Shown in pieces: positions 34,208-47,000 of a stretch of 64,000 nucleotides of DNA. The stretch spans positions 270,202 to 334,201 of the forward strand of contig VWZF01007012.1 of NCBI GenBank assembly GCA_013396755.1. Reading direction: 5' to 3'. Made by a program: the position numbers and the translations under genes. This DNA comes from Sclerurus mexicanus (Eukaryota > Chordata > Aves > Passeriformes > Furnariidae). The notes beneath the pieces are model-generated. The model was not told where the DNA came from and searched no databases. It was given only the letters and a program-made list of their open reading frames with translations. The stretch's first letter is position 1, and each line of letters begins with the position of its first letter.

Positions 34208-37200
34208 GGTGTGCTCATCCAGGTGTGGAGCTTGTTTGTGAAGATTGTGAGCCTGGTCCCGCTGCTCACGACCAGCTTAGTGGCCACAGGAAAGTCCTGG
34301 CACCTCAATTTAGGCTGCTTAGAGTAAGAAAAGAAAAAAAGAAAAAAACCCTGTGAATCAAAGCATCAAATATATTCTGGATTAAATCATGACCCTTTGC
34401 TTTTAGCCAGCTGTGAGCTCCATCAGCTCTGCCGACGGGACCAGCCCTGGCCACAGCAGTGCCCAGGTCTCCATGCAGTGTCGGGATGTGCAGGACATGG
34501 CACTGGCTGCACTGCTGGTGGGTCTGCAGCTCCAGGCACAGCCCAGGCCATGCCTCTTCTCAGCCTCCCAAAAATCAGTGCCCAAACTCCCCTGCAAGTC
34601 ATCCCTCCCCTTGCCAGGCCCATACCTCCTCTGCTTCCCCTGGACTGGGATTTCCCCAGCATCATGCCACCGTTGTCACCAGCTGACTGTCCCCCCAGCT
34701 CAGGGCAAAGGATACAGGGCAAATTTGGAGGTGCACGGGCAAAAGGCTGAATGGCAGAGGGAGCTCTCCTCTCCAGCCCAGGGAAAAGCTTCCTCACCAG
34801 CAGCAGGAAAGGTAGCAAGGCCAAAGCAGCTGCTCACCCACTCCCCTGGGCTCTGTAAGGGCTGAAAATAAAACTGAAGTCAAGGTTGCCTTTCTTCGGG
34901 TGGACGTGGAGCGGTGGAAAAGAAATAAAAAGAAACCTCACTGCTCCTGCAGTAAAACATTGCTTACAAAGAGAATTATTTACTGTGATCATCTGGTTCT
35001 CGGACTGAATACAAATCATTAATTCTGTTTGATATGGGGGATATTTGCTCCAGCAGGCAGCAAATTACAGAATAAACACTTTTTGTTAACTCCTTTAGTT
35101 TGTGACAGCTGTGCCAAAAAAGCAGTGACCCAAGGCTCATTTAGACTTTAAAGGTACCATATTCCTCGACTGACATGGATAAAACATGTTGTATGTACTG
35201 AAAATCCTGTTTTCAAGCCAGTTCTTGTTTGAGCATGTTGGGACTCTGCCACCAAGGCTGGGTGAGCTGCTTGCAAGGGAGTGTTGCAAGGACTATCAGC
35301 CCCTCCCAGATCCTGCCCAGCTGCTTCTGGGTGATGGTAAAAATCAAAAGGTCACTTTTTAAGAAGCAACCTGTAATTCTCATCTCACACAAGTAACTCG
35401 ATGCACCTCTGCTATAATTTTCTTCCTTTTTTTTTTTCCCTGCAGAATGTCACTTCTCCCTGATTCACTAAACAGAAAACATCTAAATAATGAATTAATG
35501 ATTCCAAATAAATCAGAATTATTTTCCCCTAAGAATACAGGGAAAGCAACTCTTGCAATTTGATTGCCAGTCTCACAATATTTGCCATTCCCTCTAAAGC
35601 CCTGCTACCCTGGAAACATGGCTATTTGAGGCTCACGTTTATTACAGTCTCTGACGCAGGGTCCCATCTTTGCCTGCTCGTGTGGGGCAGTAGATAAATA
35701 CTCTGCCATTCACAGGTGATTTTAATAATCTGTAAAGATAAAAAAACCCAAATCAGAAGAAAATTCACTCTTATCCTTAAGGCATAAGCCACATCTGCAC
35801 ACAGCCACAGCATGGATTTGCCAACCACACTCCTGAGCCAGCAGTGAGCAGCAGATCACAGCTCATTTCCACGCAAGCACATGCAGCAGATGAAGGGAAA
35901 CTGTTCTACCACCTGAGAAAACAATGTGCATCAGAATTTCTTTTCCAAGTCATTCTCATGACTGATGATTTTTTATTGCATGGAGATGGCTGAGAAAGGG
36001 CTGGATGAGCCCCTCATTAAAGCAAAATATTTTCAGAAACTGAGCACAAGAGTGCAGTGCTCAATTAAAAAAAATAAAGTAAATCAAGGCCGTTTTTAAA
36101 AAAAATTTTCCTGGAAGTCCATCACTCAGGCTGTGTGTTTACAGGAGCTGTCTTGGCCATGAGTTTTCACCCTGCCAGCAGCAATACTGTCACATGCCAG
36201 AGCCAGGTGCAGGAGGGGAGCATCCTGATGTGGGATGCTTGGGCAGAGCTGGCAGTAGCACCTGTATTGCAAGTGAAACCATGGGCCACGTGAATACCTA
36301 AAGCACACGGGAGGCAGGCATGAGAGAAGAGCCATGTCACTGTGCACATGCCTCCAACAGGAGAGAACAGGAGATGTGGAGGGCACGGGGCCACAGGCAT
36401 GGGCAGTGCTCCCCATGCTTTGCCCTACTCATCTCTTCCCACGGCAGGAGGCACCCAGCTCCAAGCCTTCACTGTGGGGACAGGGAAAGTCTTGCCTTCA
36501 CTGCTGAGAGCAGATCACGACCCTTCCCATGATCACAGCAGTCCTCGCAGCCATCTGCTGTCTCTGCCTCAATTTCCCCAGTGGTTGATGCTCTGGGACA
36601 AAGGGAACCACTCTCAGTCTGTTCCTCTGCTCTCTCTGCCCTTCCACACCGCCTTAAAGCTGCTCTGCAAGTGCCACCCTAAGCCCAGGCTGCAGGAGCA
36701 GCTGAAGTGCACTGAGGTGAAAGGGGGCAGAAGCTGGGCAGGATGGAGAACCTCTTCCCTGAGGGCTGCAGCCCCACGGACCCTCTTCTCTGCTGCTGCC
36801 ACTCCAGGAGCCCAGACCCACCAGCAGCTCTGAAAACCTCAGAAATGCTGTATCCTCACCCCATGGAAACAGCTTCTACAATTCACCATTCCATCACACC
36901 TGTAGCACTGAGATTTTATTACAAAGGCAGGAAATAACAGATAGCATTTCCCATCACTTATCTGCTCCAGCAAGCACCTTTTGAAGTCAACAAACACACT
37001 GATACTCCCAAAAAGCAACTACCACCATCCCATCTACGTCTTGGGCTTCCTCGCCCTGTCCCTGAACTGCCGTGTCCAAGCGTGGTCCAGTGGAGATGTT
37101 CGGCTGCTCCCAAGGAGGGACAGGCAGGGATGGCTCACAGGACTCACCCCTCCTCCTCCCCGCTGGCAGCTGAGATATCTGCCTCCTCTCACCCCCCCGC

Positions 37201-38358
37201 TTTGATTCAGTTCCTGGAAACAGGTGGCCGTCGCCCTTCCTGGGCCCAGCCCTTCACCTGAAGTTGTTTTCTCAAGGCTGTTTTTCTATGGTTTGCCAGG
37301 GTAAACCTTCTCCCTGCTGCTTGCTGCCCTGTAGACTCTCAGGGCTGGAGATAAAAGTTATTTCTGGCCCTGTTTATGCGGCAGCAGCTGCTCGGCAGTG
37401 CAGTTAAGGCTGCCTTTACTTGGGGTCTACTTTGGGGTCACTGGTTTTAGCTGTTGCCCCAACTTCACAGTATCTGGGCATCTTCTGTGTGACATTCCCT
37501 GTGACAGGGAAGGCAGGAAAGGAAGGTCACAGCCCATCTTGCATGTCCTCCCCCATGGGTCTAAACCACTTGAGGGAGGCAGGGTTTTTGTGTCTGGGGA
37601 GGGATATAGGAATAGGCAGCAGGACCAGCTGTAGTGAAGAGGCAGCTCTTCAGTGGGGAGTGGGGCTCACTGCTGCCTATGCTGGGGGCAGGCAGCCTGA
37701 CACCCCTCTGTCTGCTGGCACTGCTGGTACCACCAGCTCTGCCAGGGCAGGAGTGGCAGCATAAGCCCCATGGAATGCTGCCAGTCTCTGCCTTAACTCT
37801 GCTATCTGTATTACTGAGCGCTGGAGCAAGGAGAAGGGCTATCAGGAGTGGAAGTGAGGGTGGCTCATGGCGTGCAGGCTTCCAGCCCCCCAGCCTGGAA
37901 AATCAGGGGGTTTCTCCGCATCCCAAGTGGGACAGAAGAGGCACAGACTGAAAGCATTGGTCCCCCTTAACAGACATCTCCCATCCAGCCCCTCTCCCGC
38001 CTCCCTGCTCCCTTCAGGCACACACAGCACCCAAAATAGCCAGGGGGCTGCAGCCTCCCTGGCACCCGGCTCAAAATATCCGAAGTGGGCTGGAGGGAGG
38101 CGCCGAAGGAGCGGCGGAAGCCACCAGCCACCCAGGCCTTGTGCTGAGACAACCCTCACCACATCCTCTCCATGCTCTGGGGGAAAGCCCAGCACCCTGA
38201 AGACCCAGTCCGGGTTCAGCAGGAGCAGGGAGGTGAGGGCAGCCACAGCCCGTGCCAGGGCTGGCTCTGGGCAGGGCGCCGCCGGTGCCACCCCTGCTGT
38301 GGGCACCTCTGAGCAGTGCCACCACCTGCCACCCTGGGCAGGGCTGCCGCAGCACCCC
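34208..38358. other. Intergenic, CCN5 to P2Y receptor
   Basis: No gene was recognised. There is an AT-rich part (34.9-36.1 kb) and a GC-richer part closer to the receptor. Further AATAAA motifs near 34,866 and 34,924 could be alternative CCN5 ends. The last part must hold the receptor's 5' UTR and promoter, possibly with an upstream non-coding exon, but no TATA box or clear splice acceptor stands out. Confidence 0.5.
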
Positions 38359-39405
38359 ATGGCTGCTGCCACATGGCCGGGCAATGGCAGCGGGGCTCCG
38401 TGTCCCGTGGACGCTGCCTTCGCCCATCACTTCCTGCCTGCCGTGTACCTGACAGTGATCCCACTGGGGCTGGTGGGGAACGGGCTGGGGCTCTGGCACG
38501 TCTGCGCGGGGTCCCGGCAGGGCGCCCGGCAGCCCCTCAGCCTGCTGGTGGGCAACCTGGGGCTGGCCGACCTGCTGTACGTCAGCACGCTGCCCTTCCT
38601 CGTCAGCTACTACCTGCAAGGCAGAGTGTGGCTCTTCGGGCAGGGCTGGTGCCGGGTCACCCGCAGCCTCTTCCACCTTAACCTCTACGCCAGCATCGGC
38701 TTCCTCACCTGCATCAGCATCCACCGCTACCTGGGCATCGTGCACCCACTGAAGACACGGGGCAGGTGCCAGGGTGCAACCTCTTCGGTGTGGCTCAGCG
38801 TGGTGGTCTGGGCGTGGGTCATTGCACAGGTAGGTCCTGATCTTTTCTTCAGCAAGACGGATGACAAGGGGACTCGGTGCCACGACACGACGGGGAACAA
38901 GGATCTGCGCGTTTACTTGCTGTACACCTTGGCTGTCACCGTGACTGGGTTCATCATCCCATTCCTCCTCATCATCGGGTGCTACTGCCACGTGGTGTTC
39001 GTGCTCTGCAGGAACAATACCATAGACCTTGAGCTCAGGAGAAGAAGCATCAGACTGGTGATTGTCGTGATGGTTCTCTTCTCCATCTGCTTCCTCCCCT
39101 ACCACATCTTCAGAAACCTCAATTTGTTGTCTCGTGTCTGGCAGCTGCAAGGGTACTGCACACAGGCTTCAAAGAACATCTACATTTCCTACCAGGTAAC
39201 TCGGGGCCTGGCCAGCCTCAACAGTGCCCTCAACCCCCTGCTCTACGCGATTGCCGGCAAAGACTGCATGTCACGAATAACAAGCATCCGACAAAGAGCC
39301 AGACAATATCTGAAACCCAGCTTCAGCAGAAAAACCTCTTGCCAGACAGATGAGAGGAAAGGGAACATCATTCTTTGTGAGGAAGAGGCCTCTGATGAGC
39401 TCTGA
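38359..39405 (+). CDS. P2Y1-like nucleotide receptor (class A GPCR), single exon
   Basis: A G-protein-coupled receptor of 348 aa, most like P2Y1, so probably sensing an extracellular nucleotide. Visible features: N-glycosylation site NGS at 9-11; TM1 with GN at 40-41; TM2 LADLLYVSTLP with the sodium-site Asp 71; Cys 98 to pair with Cys 174 in loop 2; TM3 ending FLTCISIHRY (122-124, HRY as in P2Y1 rather than DRY); TM6 FSICFLPYH at 241-249; TM7 YQVTRGLASLNS, as in P2Y1, then NPLLY at 292-296. The tail has basic and Ser-rich stretches and ends EEEASDEL. The frame is open 164 codons further upstream, but that part is low-complexity and lacks receptor features. I chose the ATG at 38,359 because it gives the normal P2Y length with an N-glycosylated leader. 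Coding in one exon is usual for P2Y genes. Which P2Y subtype it is orthologous to cannot be settled here. Confidence 0.93.
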   Translation: MAAATWPGNGSGAPCPVDAAFAHHFLPAVYLTVIPLGLVGNGLGLWHVCAGSRQGARQPLSLLVGNLGLADLLYVSTLPFLVSYYLQGRVWLFGQGWCRVTRSLFHLNLYASIGFLTCISIHRYLGIVHPLKTRGRCQGATSSVWLSVVVWAWVIAQVGPDLFFSKTDDKGTRCHDTTGNKDLRVYLLYTLAVTVTGFIIPFLLIIGCYCHVVFVLCRNNTIDLELRRRSIRLVIVVMVLFSICFLPYHIFRNLNLLSRVWQLQGYCTQASKNIYISYQVTRGLASLNSALNPLLYAIAGKDCMSRITSIRQRARQYLKPSFSRKTSCQTDERKGNIILCEEEASDEL

Positions 39406-39460
39406 GGTACCCAATACCATCCCCCACACCCAAAGGATGCACCACTTCAGCTTGTGCTTG

Positions 39461-40650
39461 GCCCCTTCCTGGGAGCAGCCCACCCACACTGACACCTTTT
39501 TTGCTGAGAAGGTGACTGCAGCATCATGGCCTCCTGTCTCACACAAGGGACAGACAGAACTGTCAGCACTGGAGAGCAAACTAGGACTAGGTTTTAAAAG
39601 CAAAGCTACTCAATTTTCCCTACAGTACATCTGGAGATGGAAGATGAACATCATATTTGCTCCAGTCCTGAAGTATTTCTGTCCAGACTCCAATGCAGCA
39701 GTCTGAGCTGGTTAACGTTCTCCTTCTTCCTGGACACTCATCAAGCTCCTCAATGAGTGACAGATGGGCCTGGGGAGGGAATGATGCCTTGTTCCCCTAC
39801 TGCATACCCTCTGCCCCACTGGACAGGAGTTTGAGATAGGATTCCCTCCTTCACCTAAGGAAAGGACACTACCTGCATTGCAGGACAGCTGAGAGGGTGA
39901 ATTTTTGCAGGGGGGAGGTGCTTTGGAAATGGAAATAGTCATTAAAAGAATCAGGTTTTAAATACATGACTAAGCTGTACCAGTTCCTGGGTTAGTTGTT
40001 CCTGGGTGACTGAGCTGTTCCAGGATCTGTGGGATCCTCTACTGCCCACTTCCTTGGCAGAAGTGAAAAGGTTCTTAGTGTTACTCACTGTCTTTTGGAA
40101 GAGCATAGAGCAGACACCAACAAATGGACATTTTAATATTTTTGGAGGTTGTTGGCTGGGAGTTTATTTTGGAAGGTGAATGACTGTGATAGCCTGAACT
40201 GCTGTTTTCAGCAAATCCCAGGAGAGTTTGTAAAACTTCAGGTGGGCGCTTGCATCTTGCATCCAGCCTTGTGAGAGTATTAGATGTGCCTTGTGAAAAT
40301 CAGACATGTAAAAAAAGAGAAGCAGTGCTGGTTTGAAGGCTTTTGAAGGCAGGGTTTGATGGCAAGAGCAGTCAGTTTGTCATCAGTGGGGGCTGGGGAA
40401 TCTCTGCTTTGGGGTGTGCAGAGGCTCCCAAGCAGTATTTTGTTTTTCACTCTGGCTGTTACCCGCCACAAACGGCTCAAACGTTTCGGTTCCGTGAGAG
40501 AGACAATGTGATTTGCAACAACAGCTCTTGCAGCTTGACTGAAGGAAGTGGATTGTGGGTTAAAATCAGCCCGTGCTGTGAAAGTGCTGACCCGCAGGCA
40601 GCCCCTTCCTGGGAGCAGCCCCCCTAACACTGACACCCTTCTTGCTCTTT
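39461..40650 (+). repeat. Direct duplicate of about 45 bp, 1.14 kb apart
   Basis: The block GCCCCTTCCTGGGAGCAGCC followed by an ACACTGACACC stretch and TTGCT occurs at 39,461-39,504 and again at 40,601-40,646, in the same orientation and nearly identical. Both copies lie in the presumed 3' UTR of the P2Y receptor. The DNA between them is not otherwise repeated. Confidence 0.8.
39941..39946 (+). terminator. Weak alternative poly(A) signal of the P2Y receptor
   Basis: ATTAAA, the commonest variant signal, lies 536 bases after the receptor stop codon. It could give a short 3' UTR form; the stronger AATAAA is further down at 40,753. Confidence 0.3.
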
Positions 40651-40752
40651 GCCTGACACGTATCTCTGTGGGCTCCTTGCACGGACCCACCTTTGCTGTG
40701 GTTCAGACGGAGCGTGGCGGGGTTTCAGCGCAGTTAATATGTCTAAAGTGCA

Positions 40753-40758
40753 AATAAA
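40753..40758 (+). terminator. Candidate poly(A) signal of the P2Y receptor
   Basis: AATAAA is the first canonical signal after the receptor stop codon and predicts a 3' UTR of about 1.35 kb. The following bases (CGTGCTTTCAGTCGTGAGCC) include a modest GU-rich element. The 3' UTR contains a duplicated 45-base block, listed separately. Confidence 0.5.
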
Positions 40759-43644
40759 CACCTCGTGCTTTCAGTCGTGAGCCGTCTGGCTTCTTTGAGA
40801 GCTTTATGGGAATTAGGCAGCCAGCTGGCCTGCAGGCTGGAGCAGGGACCTGCCTGCTCAGGAAGCAGTGATGAGCTTCCCAGTGCTCTGCAGGCAGGAG
40901 ACTACAGGCATGCACTGAAGGAGGTTCCTGGAGTCTGCTCAGCACCAGTCAGGGGTCCAGCAGAGCCCTGAGACATCCAGCTGCCACCTCATCGGGGGGA
41001 AACCCAAAGACAAAGCTTAAATTCACAAATGAGATCTTCTCTCTCTCTAGTAGGGAAGATTGGGACATTAGGATCAGATGTGGTCCCTGCTCCCTGCACA
41101 CACTCCCCAGATCTGGGCTTCTCCAGAGCTCTGAACTCTTCTCCTCCCCCATGCCTCTGGAAGCTGTCCAGCTCTTCCACCTTCACACATGGATCCTTAT
41201 CCAAGATGCTACAGCTCCCCACAGAACCAGCTTTGGCTCCCACAACCCATGGGAGCTGCAGCACCCTGTCACTGCACCCACTTTTGGCATGATTGATGGA
41301 AATAAAGCATCACCACACCCCGGGGAGGGAGCGCTGCATGGCAAGTGTGAGCAAACTCTGCTCTTGCCCTCTGCATCTCTGTGCCCAGATCCATCTTCTC
41401 CAGTGCCCCCTCACATCACAGTTAATGATGATTTAAAGATCTGTGTCCTGAGAAGCATCTCTGAGCCCTAGGGACAGTTGCAGCCATAAATCTGCTCATT
41501 TTTCTGTGTCCTGCATCTGTCAAATCAGCAAAATCTAGTAAGGTTCTGTGTGTTGGGCTTATGTCTGATATTTAGACATCAGAAATTTAGGGTAGAGTTA
41601 CTATTTTTTTTTTAATCACTTGCTTTGCAGTCCCTTTGATTCTCACACAATGTTGTTTCCCCGAGTGAACTAGGATGGATGGGATGAACTCCTTCCCTTT
41701 ATTAGCCGTGTGTGTAATTAAGGGTCAATCACTGGCACATGAGCTTCTTCACAGCTGGTGATGGGGACAACAAAACAGCCCTCAGTCGTTCAGCCCTCTT
41801 TTCTCCAGCCTTCCTTCCTCCAGACTTTCTTCCTCCAGTCCTCATTCCCACCCTCTCTGCCAGGGAGGTTCCTTCCCTCCCAAAGAGCAGGGAAGCTGCT
41901 AAAAATGTGTGGGCACTGCTGACTGCTCAAAACCTCCCCAGAGCTCTTTATCCCCTGGGACCAGAGGGGTGGAATTTTCCCTGGAGCAACCAACATGGGC
42001 AGCTCCCAGTGTGTCCCGGTCCCCACTTGTGGCATGGGAAGGGGAGGACACAGCACATGTTTGGGAGGGGGTAAAGGGACAGAGAAGATGGGGAGCTGTC
42101 ATAATCCCCCTTCTCCGAGCACCTCTGCCAGCCATAGGCAGGGCCACACAGGAGCATTTGCTTCTGGCGGGAGGGGACCAGTGCCACTGGAGTTGTTGTC
42201 CCATGGTTACATCCTGAACCATCTCCTCTTTTGGGGTCCTGGCTTATGATGAGCTGAATGTTCTTCTTCCCCTCCCTTGGCTATCTGTTGCCAGACTTTG
42301 AAGATGCCTAAAATCATGTGAGAGGAATCCCATGTGCACTCTCTGCTTTTTCCACAGCCTCTCTGTCACAGCATCATGGAGCAATGATCTTATCTGCAAA
42401 ATGAAGCTATAAGCAGATTTTTAACTCCTTTACGCAGATTAGACAAAACCAATAAATCAAACATGGTGGGAATTCTCCTGCTGACATTAATGGGATCAGG
42501 ATGAAGCATGGAAATTTGGCAGCATTTCTTGCTTCATTAAATAAACCCCTCTTGGTTGAGGATTTGTTGCAAACAAAGTCAAGGTTTGTTATGTTACAGA
42601 GAGCTTCTGAGCTGACAACCCAGGGAAGCCAGTGAAGCAGAAATAACAAGCACACGTATAGATTCACAGATGTACAACAACTATCTTCCTCCAAAATGCA
42701 AAACTGTTTTTCTTGGCGTGCAAAACACTCTACAAGAAGAAAATACCACTATCAGCAGCAGCTAAATGCACAGAACTCAACTCTGATTAATTCTTTATTT
42801 CATTTTGCACAGAAATCTGGCTCTGACTGAGCTGCCCCACTCAATTCAGGGGGTGTTGGTACGGCCGGTGAGGCCCTGATTGCTAAACAATGTGGCCCTG
42901 TGCTGAGAACATGGGCTTGTGCCTTTGTGCCAGAGATTTCCACAGCCATGGAGAGCGGGAGCTGCTGCAGACAAGGGCTGGGGATGCCAGGGACTTCACT
43001 TGGCACTGAGATGGTGCACAGGGTCCCTGTTGGGCAAACAGAGCATTGCCATAACATGAGAGCCCCCAGGCCCAGGCAAGGTGTGAAGGCCACATAAGAA
43101 GCTGGAAGAGAAGCAGCATGAGCAGGAGGCTCCCACAGGATTCATCTCCCCATTACTCTAGGCACCTGGCAGTGGGACTTTGTGGAGCATCTCTTATGGC
43201 ATGGTGGGAGGCTGCAGTGTGCACACAAAAAGGGATGAGTCACTCAGGTCACTAATGAAAGGTCACAGCTTCCTCAGATTCAGCGAGAGGCATTTATTTC
43301 TTCAGCAAAACAATTTCATTGCTAAAGTACCTTTGGCTGCAGCGATAACAGACCTGACAGGTTATCTTATTTACCAAGGATATTGATCAGACTGGGAAGG
43401 AATGGTAGATGCAATTATTCCAGATGGCCTGGAAAAAACTGGTAAATATAGGTGGGACTGGGTGCTGCTGGTGAAGATTTTAATAAAAATTAAAAATCGG
43501 AGTCTTTGTCTATGCTATGCGGAGTGTTTTGGCACCCGGGAAGACCAACAGCTTGTGAAGAAGAGCACATCACAGAAATAGAACAACACTTAGCGTGACT
43601 GTGTGAATCCATCAGTCTAATACTACTCCTGCAGTGCATGCAGT

Positions 43645-44000
43645 TATAAATAGGTGATGCCGTGCAGCGTGGGACCTGGGGAGCGTGCGGGCTGAGGAAT
43701 GCACTGCCGGCTCATGGCAGCGGCTGCGCAGCTCCCAGCTGGAACGCGCATTTGTATGGGCGCTACGGAGCGACTGCGGCTGCACCCCGCCGGCAGGGAT
43801 TTGTCCTGGAGGACTTGCGGAGCCCGGGCTTAAAAGAGTTGTGCTGTTTTTCACGCCATCCCTCTAAATATCCCCCAGCGACAAGCCCTCCCTGTCCCTT
43901 GCCATCAGTGCTAATCACTGCTCAAGGCAGGTGTCACCACAGGAGCAGGGCAGTGAGAATCCTTCGGGAGCTGCCCTGTGCTCCACGACCCGCGCTGCCT
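43645..44000 (+). promoter_or_regulatory. Candidate TATA promoter with CpG-rich leader
   Basis: A consensus TATA box, TATAAATA (43,645-43,652), stands about 30 bases before a locally CpG-rich stretch (43,670-43,830). That stretch also has an octamer-like ATTTGTAT. A 144-codon plus-strand frame (43,662-44,096) starts close to the predicted transcription start but shows no known family. It could be the promoter of an unannotated gene or non-coding RNA, or a chance coincidence. Confidence 0.3.
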
Positions 44001-47000
44001 CCTCAGCATCCCGGGAGGATACTATTGTTTGAATTTCGCCCAATACTTCTTCTCTGCCACGAACAGGAGACGCTCAGGTCTGATCTGGCTCCCTGAAGAG
44101 CCCTTCATGCCAAGGCACAGTGCAGCCAGCATGAAATTCTTCTGCTTGTTTGGGCTCTTGGGCAGAGTTTACCCTAAGGAGCATCAGAGAGCTCCCAGGC
44201 TTCTCAGAGGCACCACAGCCACTCCTCAGAGAGGCTGTTTCCATGCTGTGCAGAGGACATCCAAGGACAGGAGACAGATTAACTCTGTCCTGGCTGCCTT
44301 TGCTCTGATGAGGAGGTGCTGCTCAGCAGAGGTGGGGGAGAACCACACAACCACATACCACAGCTCCCAGTCTGCTCTTACCAGCACAGTGTCTCCAGTA
44401 AAGGCACAGCAGTGAGAAAGTCCCATGGCAATAGGAAGGTGCTGGCATGGAGGAGAGCTCAGAGATATGTTCACTGGTGGTGATGCCAAGAGCCAGACAC
44501 TCTCACTGAATGAAGTGTTACTTGGGTTTGGAGGCAAAAATGTCCCCTTAAAAGTGTGCAGTGCTGGGACGGCCACACAGTGCTATGCTGAGAGATAGGA
44601 GATAGGGGAGATAGGGATGTAGAGCTCCCTTGGGATGCAGCTCGTCTAGGAGCCTGGGGCTGTCCAAGAACCCCATGGGTCTGCAATACCCATCATGAGA
44701 TGCTGCAGCTTCCCCAGGGCAGTTTCATAACTCCTCAACCCAAAACTTACTGCCAGCGGCTCTGGTTAGCTCTGGTGGGAGTAAACCCAGCAGCACAGGA
44801 GCCAGGAGGAGGGTTTATATTGCTTCCCAGTGCCACAGAGGTGAGGAGCAGAGTGTGTCTCATGGACAAACCAGCAGACTCAGCCTGGAAGTACAGGACA
44901 CATCGTTTCCCAAAGGCACACCACAGGGTGAGCACTGGACTTGCAGTTGCATCAGCACCTCCAAATCCCAGGCTGGGGGAAGCTCACAGCTCTCACCTGG
45001 CTCCATAAAGGGGATTGTTGGCATGCGGTTCCCGGTCTTGAAACCCCCAAATGGCCATGGCCTAAGTCTGTTCCTGGCCCTGTGTGGAGGTGCCCTGGGG
45101 GATACACAGATGGGTATCATCTCCTGTCACTGCTCAGCAACCTCAGCTCCCACCTCAAGAGACTCTCAAACAAGGGACCTAAAAGTCAGCTAAATATTTC
45201 AGAACCCAGAGAAGTCTCTGATTTATTTTTCCATTTAGCTCAGGTGGTTTGCTTTCCTCCAGAAAAGCCTACTGTTAATTAGATTCCCTCTAACTGATTC
45301 ATGGCAGATCTGGCAGTCCCAATGCCTGGAACAGCTGTGATTCCTGTGCTGCCATTTGCTGTGCCCCAGGGACACCACAGAGCCCCTGAGTGTGGCTGGG
45401 AAGAAAGGGCCAGGGCTGGAGCAGGGGACAAGCAGCTGGGCCAGGTGTACACAGGGACGTTTTTGCATTTGCAGTTCAGAGAGGATGTGCTCATCTCCCC
45501 AGTTAGTCCTTCCAGAGAAAAGCCTGGAGAGAAGCAACTGGAAACCTTTCGCATATAAACAAGACTTAGTAAAATCTGCAGTTTTAAGGTGGAGGAAGAA
45601 ATAAGTCCCCAAAACAGTGCTTACGCTGCAGGAGAAAATAAATATTTTCATTTCATTCTGTTCATTCCCCACTGGGAACCTGCTGTGCTCTCAGGCATGG
45701 GCAGCTGGGAACATTTCACAGGGCATTTACAGCTCTCTCAGCTGGGAAATCACTTGTGGTCCCAAAGCCAGAGCCGTTCTGGCCACTGGATTCTGGGACC
45801 AGGATGGAGCATCACTCACAGGGGAAGAAAAATCCATCTTGGAGGAATCAAGCCCTGCATTGAAATAAGTCGGTACCTGGCTGAGAAGCTCAGTCCTCTC
45901 AGTGCTGGTTCCCCGAGCTGCAGAGGCAGAACAGGAAAGCACATCTTGAGTTTTACTAATAAATGCATTTTCCCGCAGTTAAAGTCCCGGGGCCAATTTG
46001 TTTCCTACCAGGTTATTTTTAGCACCAAAATGAGCCATTTGCTGTAAACTGTCTTCCTGGGGAGCAGAGCCCGGGGATGGCAGATGGGGCTGCCACAGCT
46101 CCCCCACTGCCGGGTCAAATCCCACCCGGGGCAGGGCTCAGCTCCACGGTGGGACGGGACCCACCGCCATTCCTTCCTGAATGGTTCTGCCCCTGCCCCA
46201 CCAGTCTGTGATGCCCTGTAGTGGCACCTGGGTAAGTGGGACCTGGTTATTGCATCAACCGTGTGGGCAGACACCTCTGGCACTCACTGGGTGCCACGTG
46301 GGCTATGATGTGCCACACAACAGAACAGAGCCCAGTGCTCCACCATGGGTGTCCCTGCAGCGGTTCAGAGCCTTTCCAGTCCCCACAGTGCAGTGCTGTC
46401 ATGGCATGGCCTGCCTCGTAGGACAGGGGCAGAGATGTCACCAGGGAATCCTCTGAAAGAGCCTCACATATTTGCAATTCATTCCCAGACCCTTTGTCCC
46501 CCCACCCCTGACCTTCCTGGCAGTCCCACAGGCTGTGATGCAGCGAAGCCATTTATAGCATCATGATGCTGCTGTCTGTATGGGAGCAGGGGCATGCTCG
46601 GGATCAGGACGTGCTCTCCCTGTGGCCAAGGGTCTTACACGGCCATGGTGAGTCTGCAGTGGCAGCTCGTCTCCAGATTCACCTTCCCCAGAAGCAGGAG
46701 CCTTCTCCAGACACACTCACAAAGCCTCTCTCCTTCATCACGGGGATCCAGGATCTCCTGGCTGGGACCAGCCCACCCCAGCACCAGCAGCAGCATCACA
46801 GAGCCTCCCAAACCAAAACCCAAACCAAACTTGCTGCTAGCTCTGATTTAACAGGCTCTCTGTAAATATTTCCACAAATGTTTAAGTATGGGTATTATTA
46901 TTTTATCTTATATTTTTATCATTAAACCCCAGATCCTCAAACCAAATAAATGAACGGACTGTAGTGTCCGAGATCAAAAACTTGCTAAAGCAGAGCAGCA

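Noticed and set aside
37867..38358. 164-codon N-terminal extension of the P2Y receptor frame
   Set aside because: The frame is open but the residues are low-complexity, with no signal peptide or membrane segment. P2Y receptors have short N-termini, and the ATG at 38,359 gives the normal length.
38071..39150. 359-codon minus-strand frame across the receptor
   Set aside because: It is the shadow of the GC-rich receptor gene; its composition (acidic, His-rich) mirrors the antisense of membrane-helix codons.
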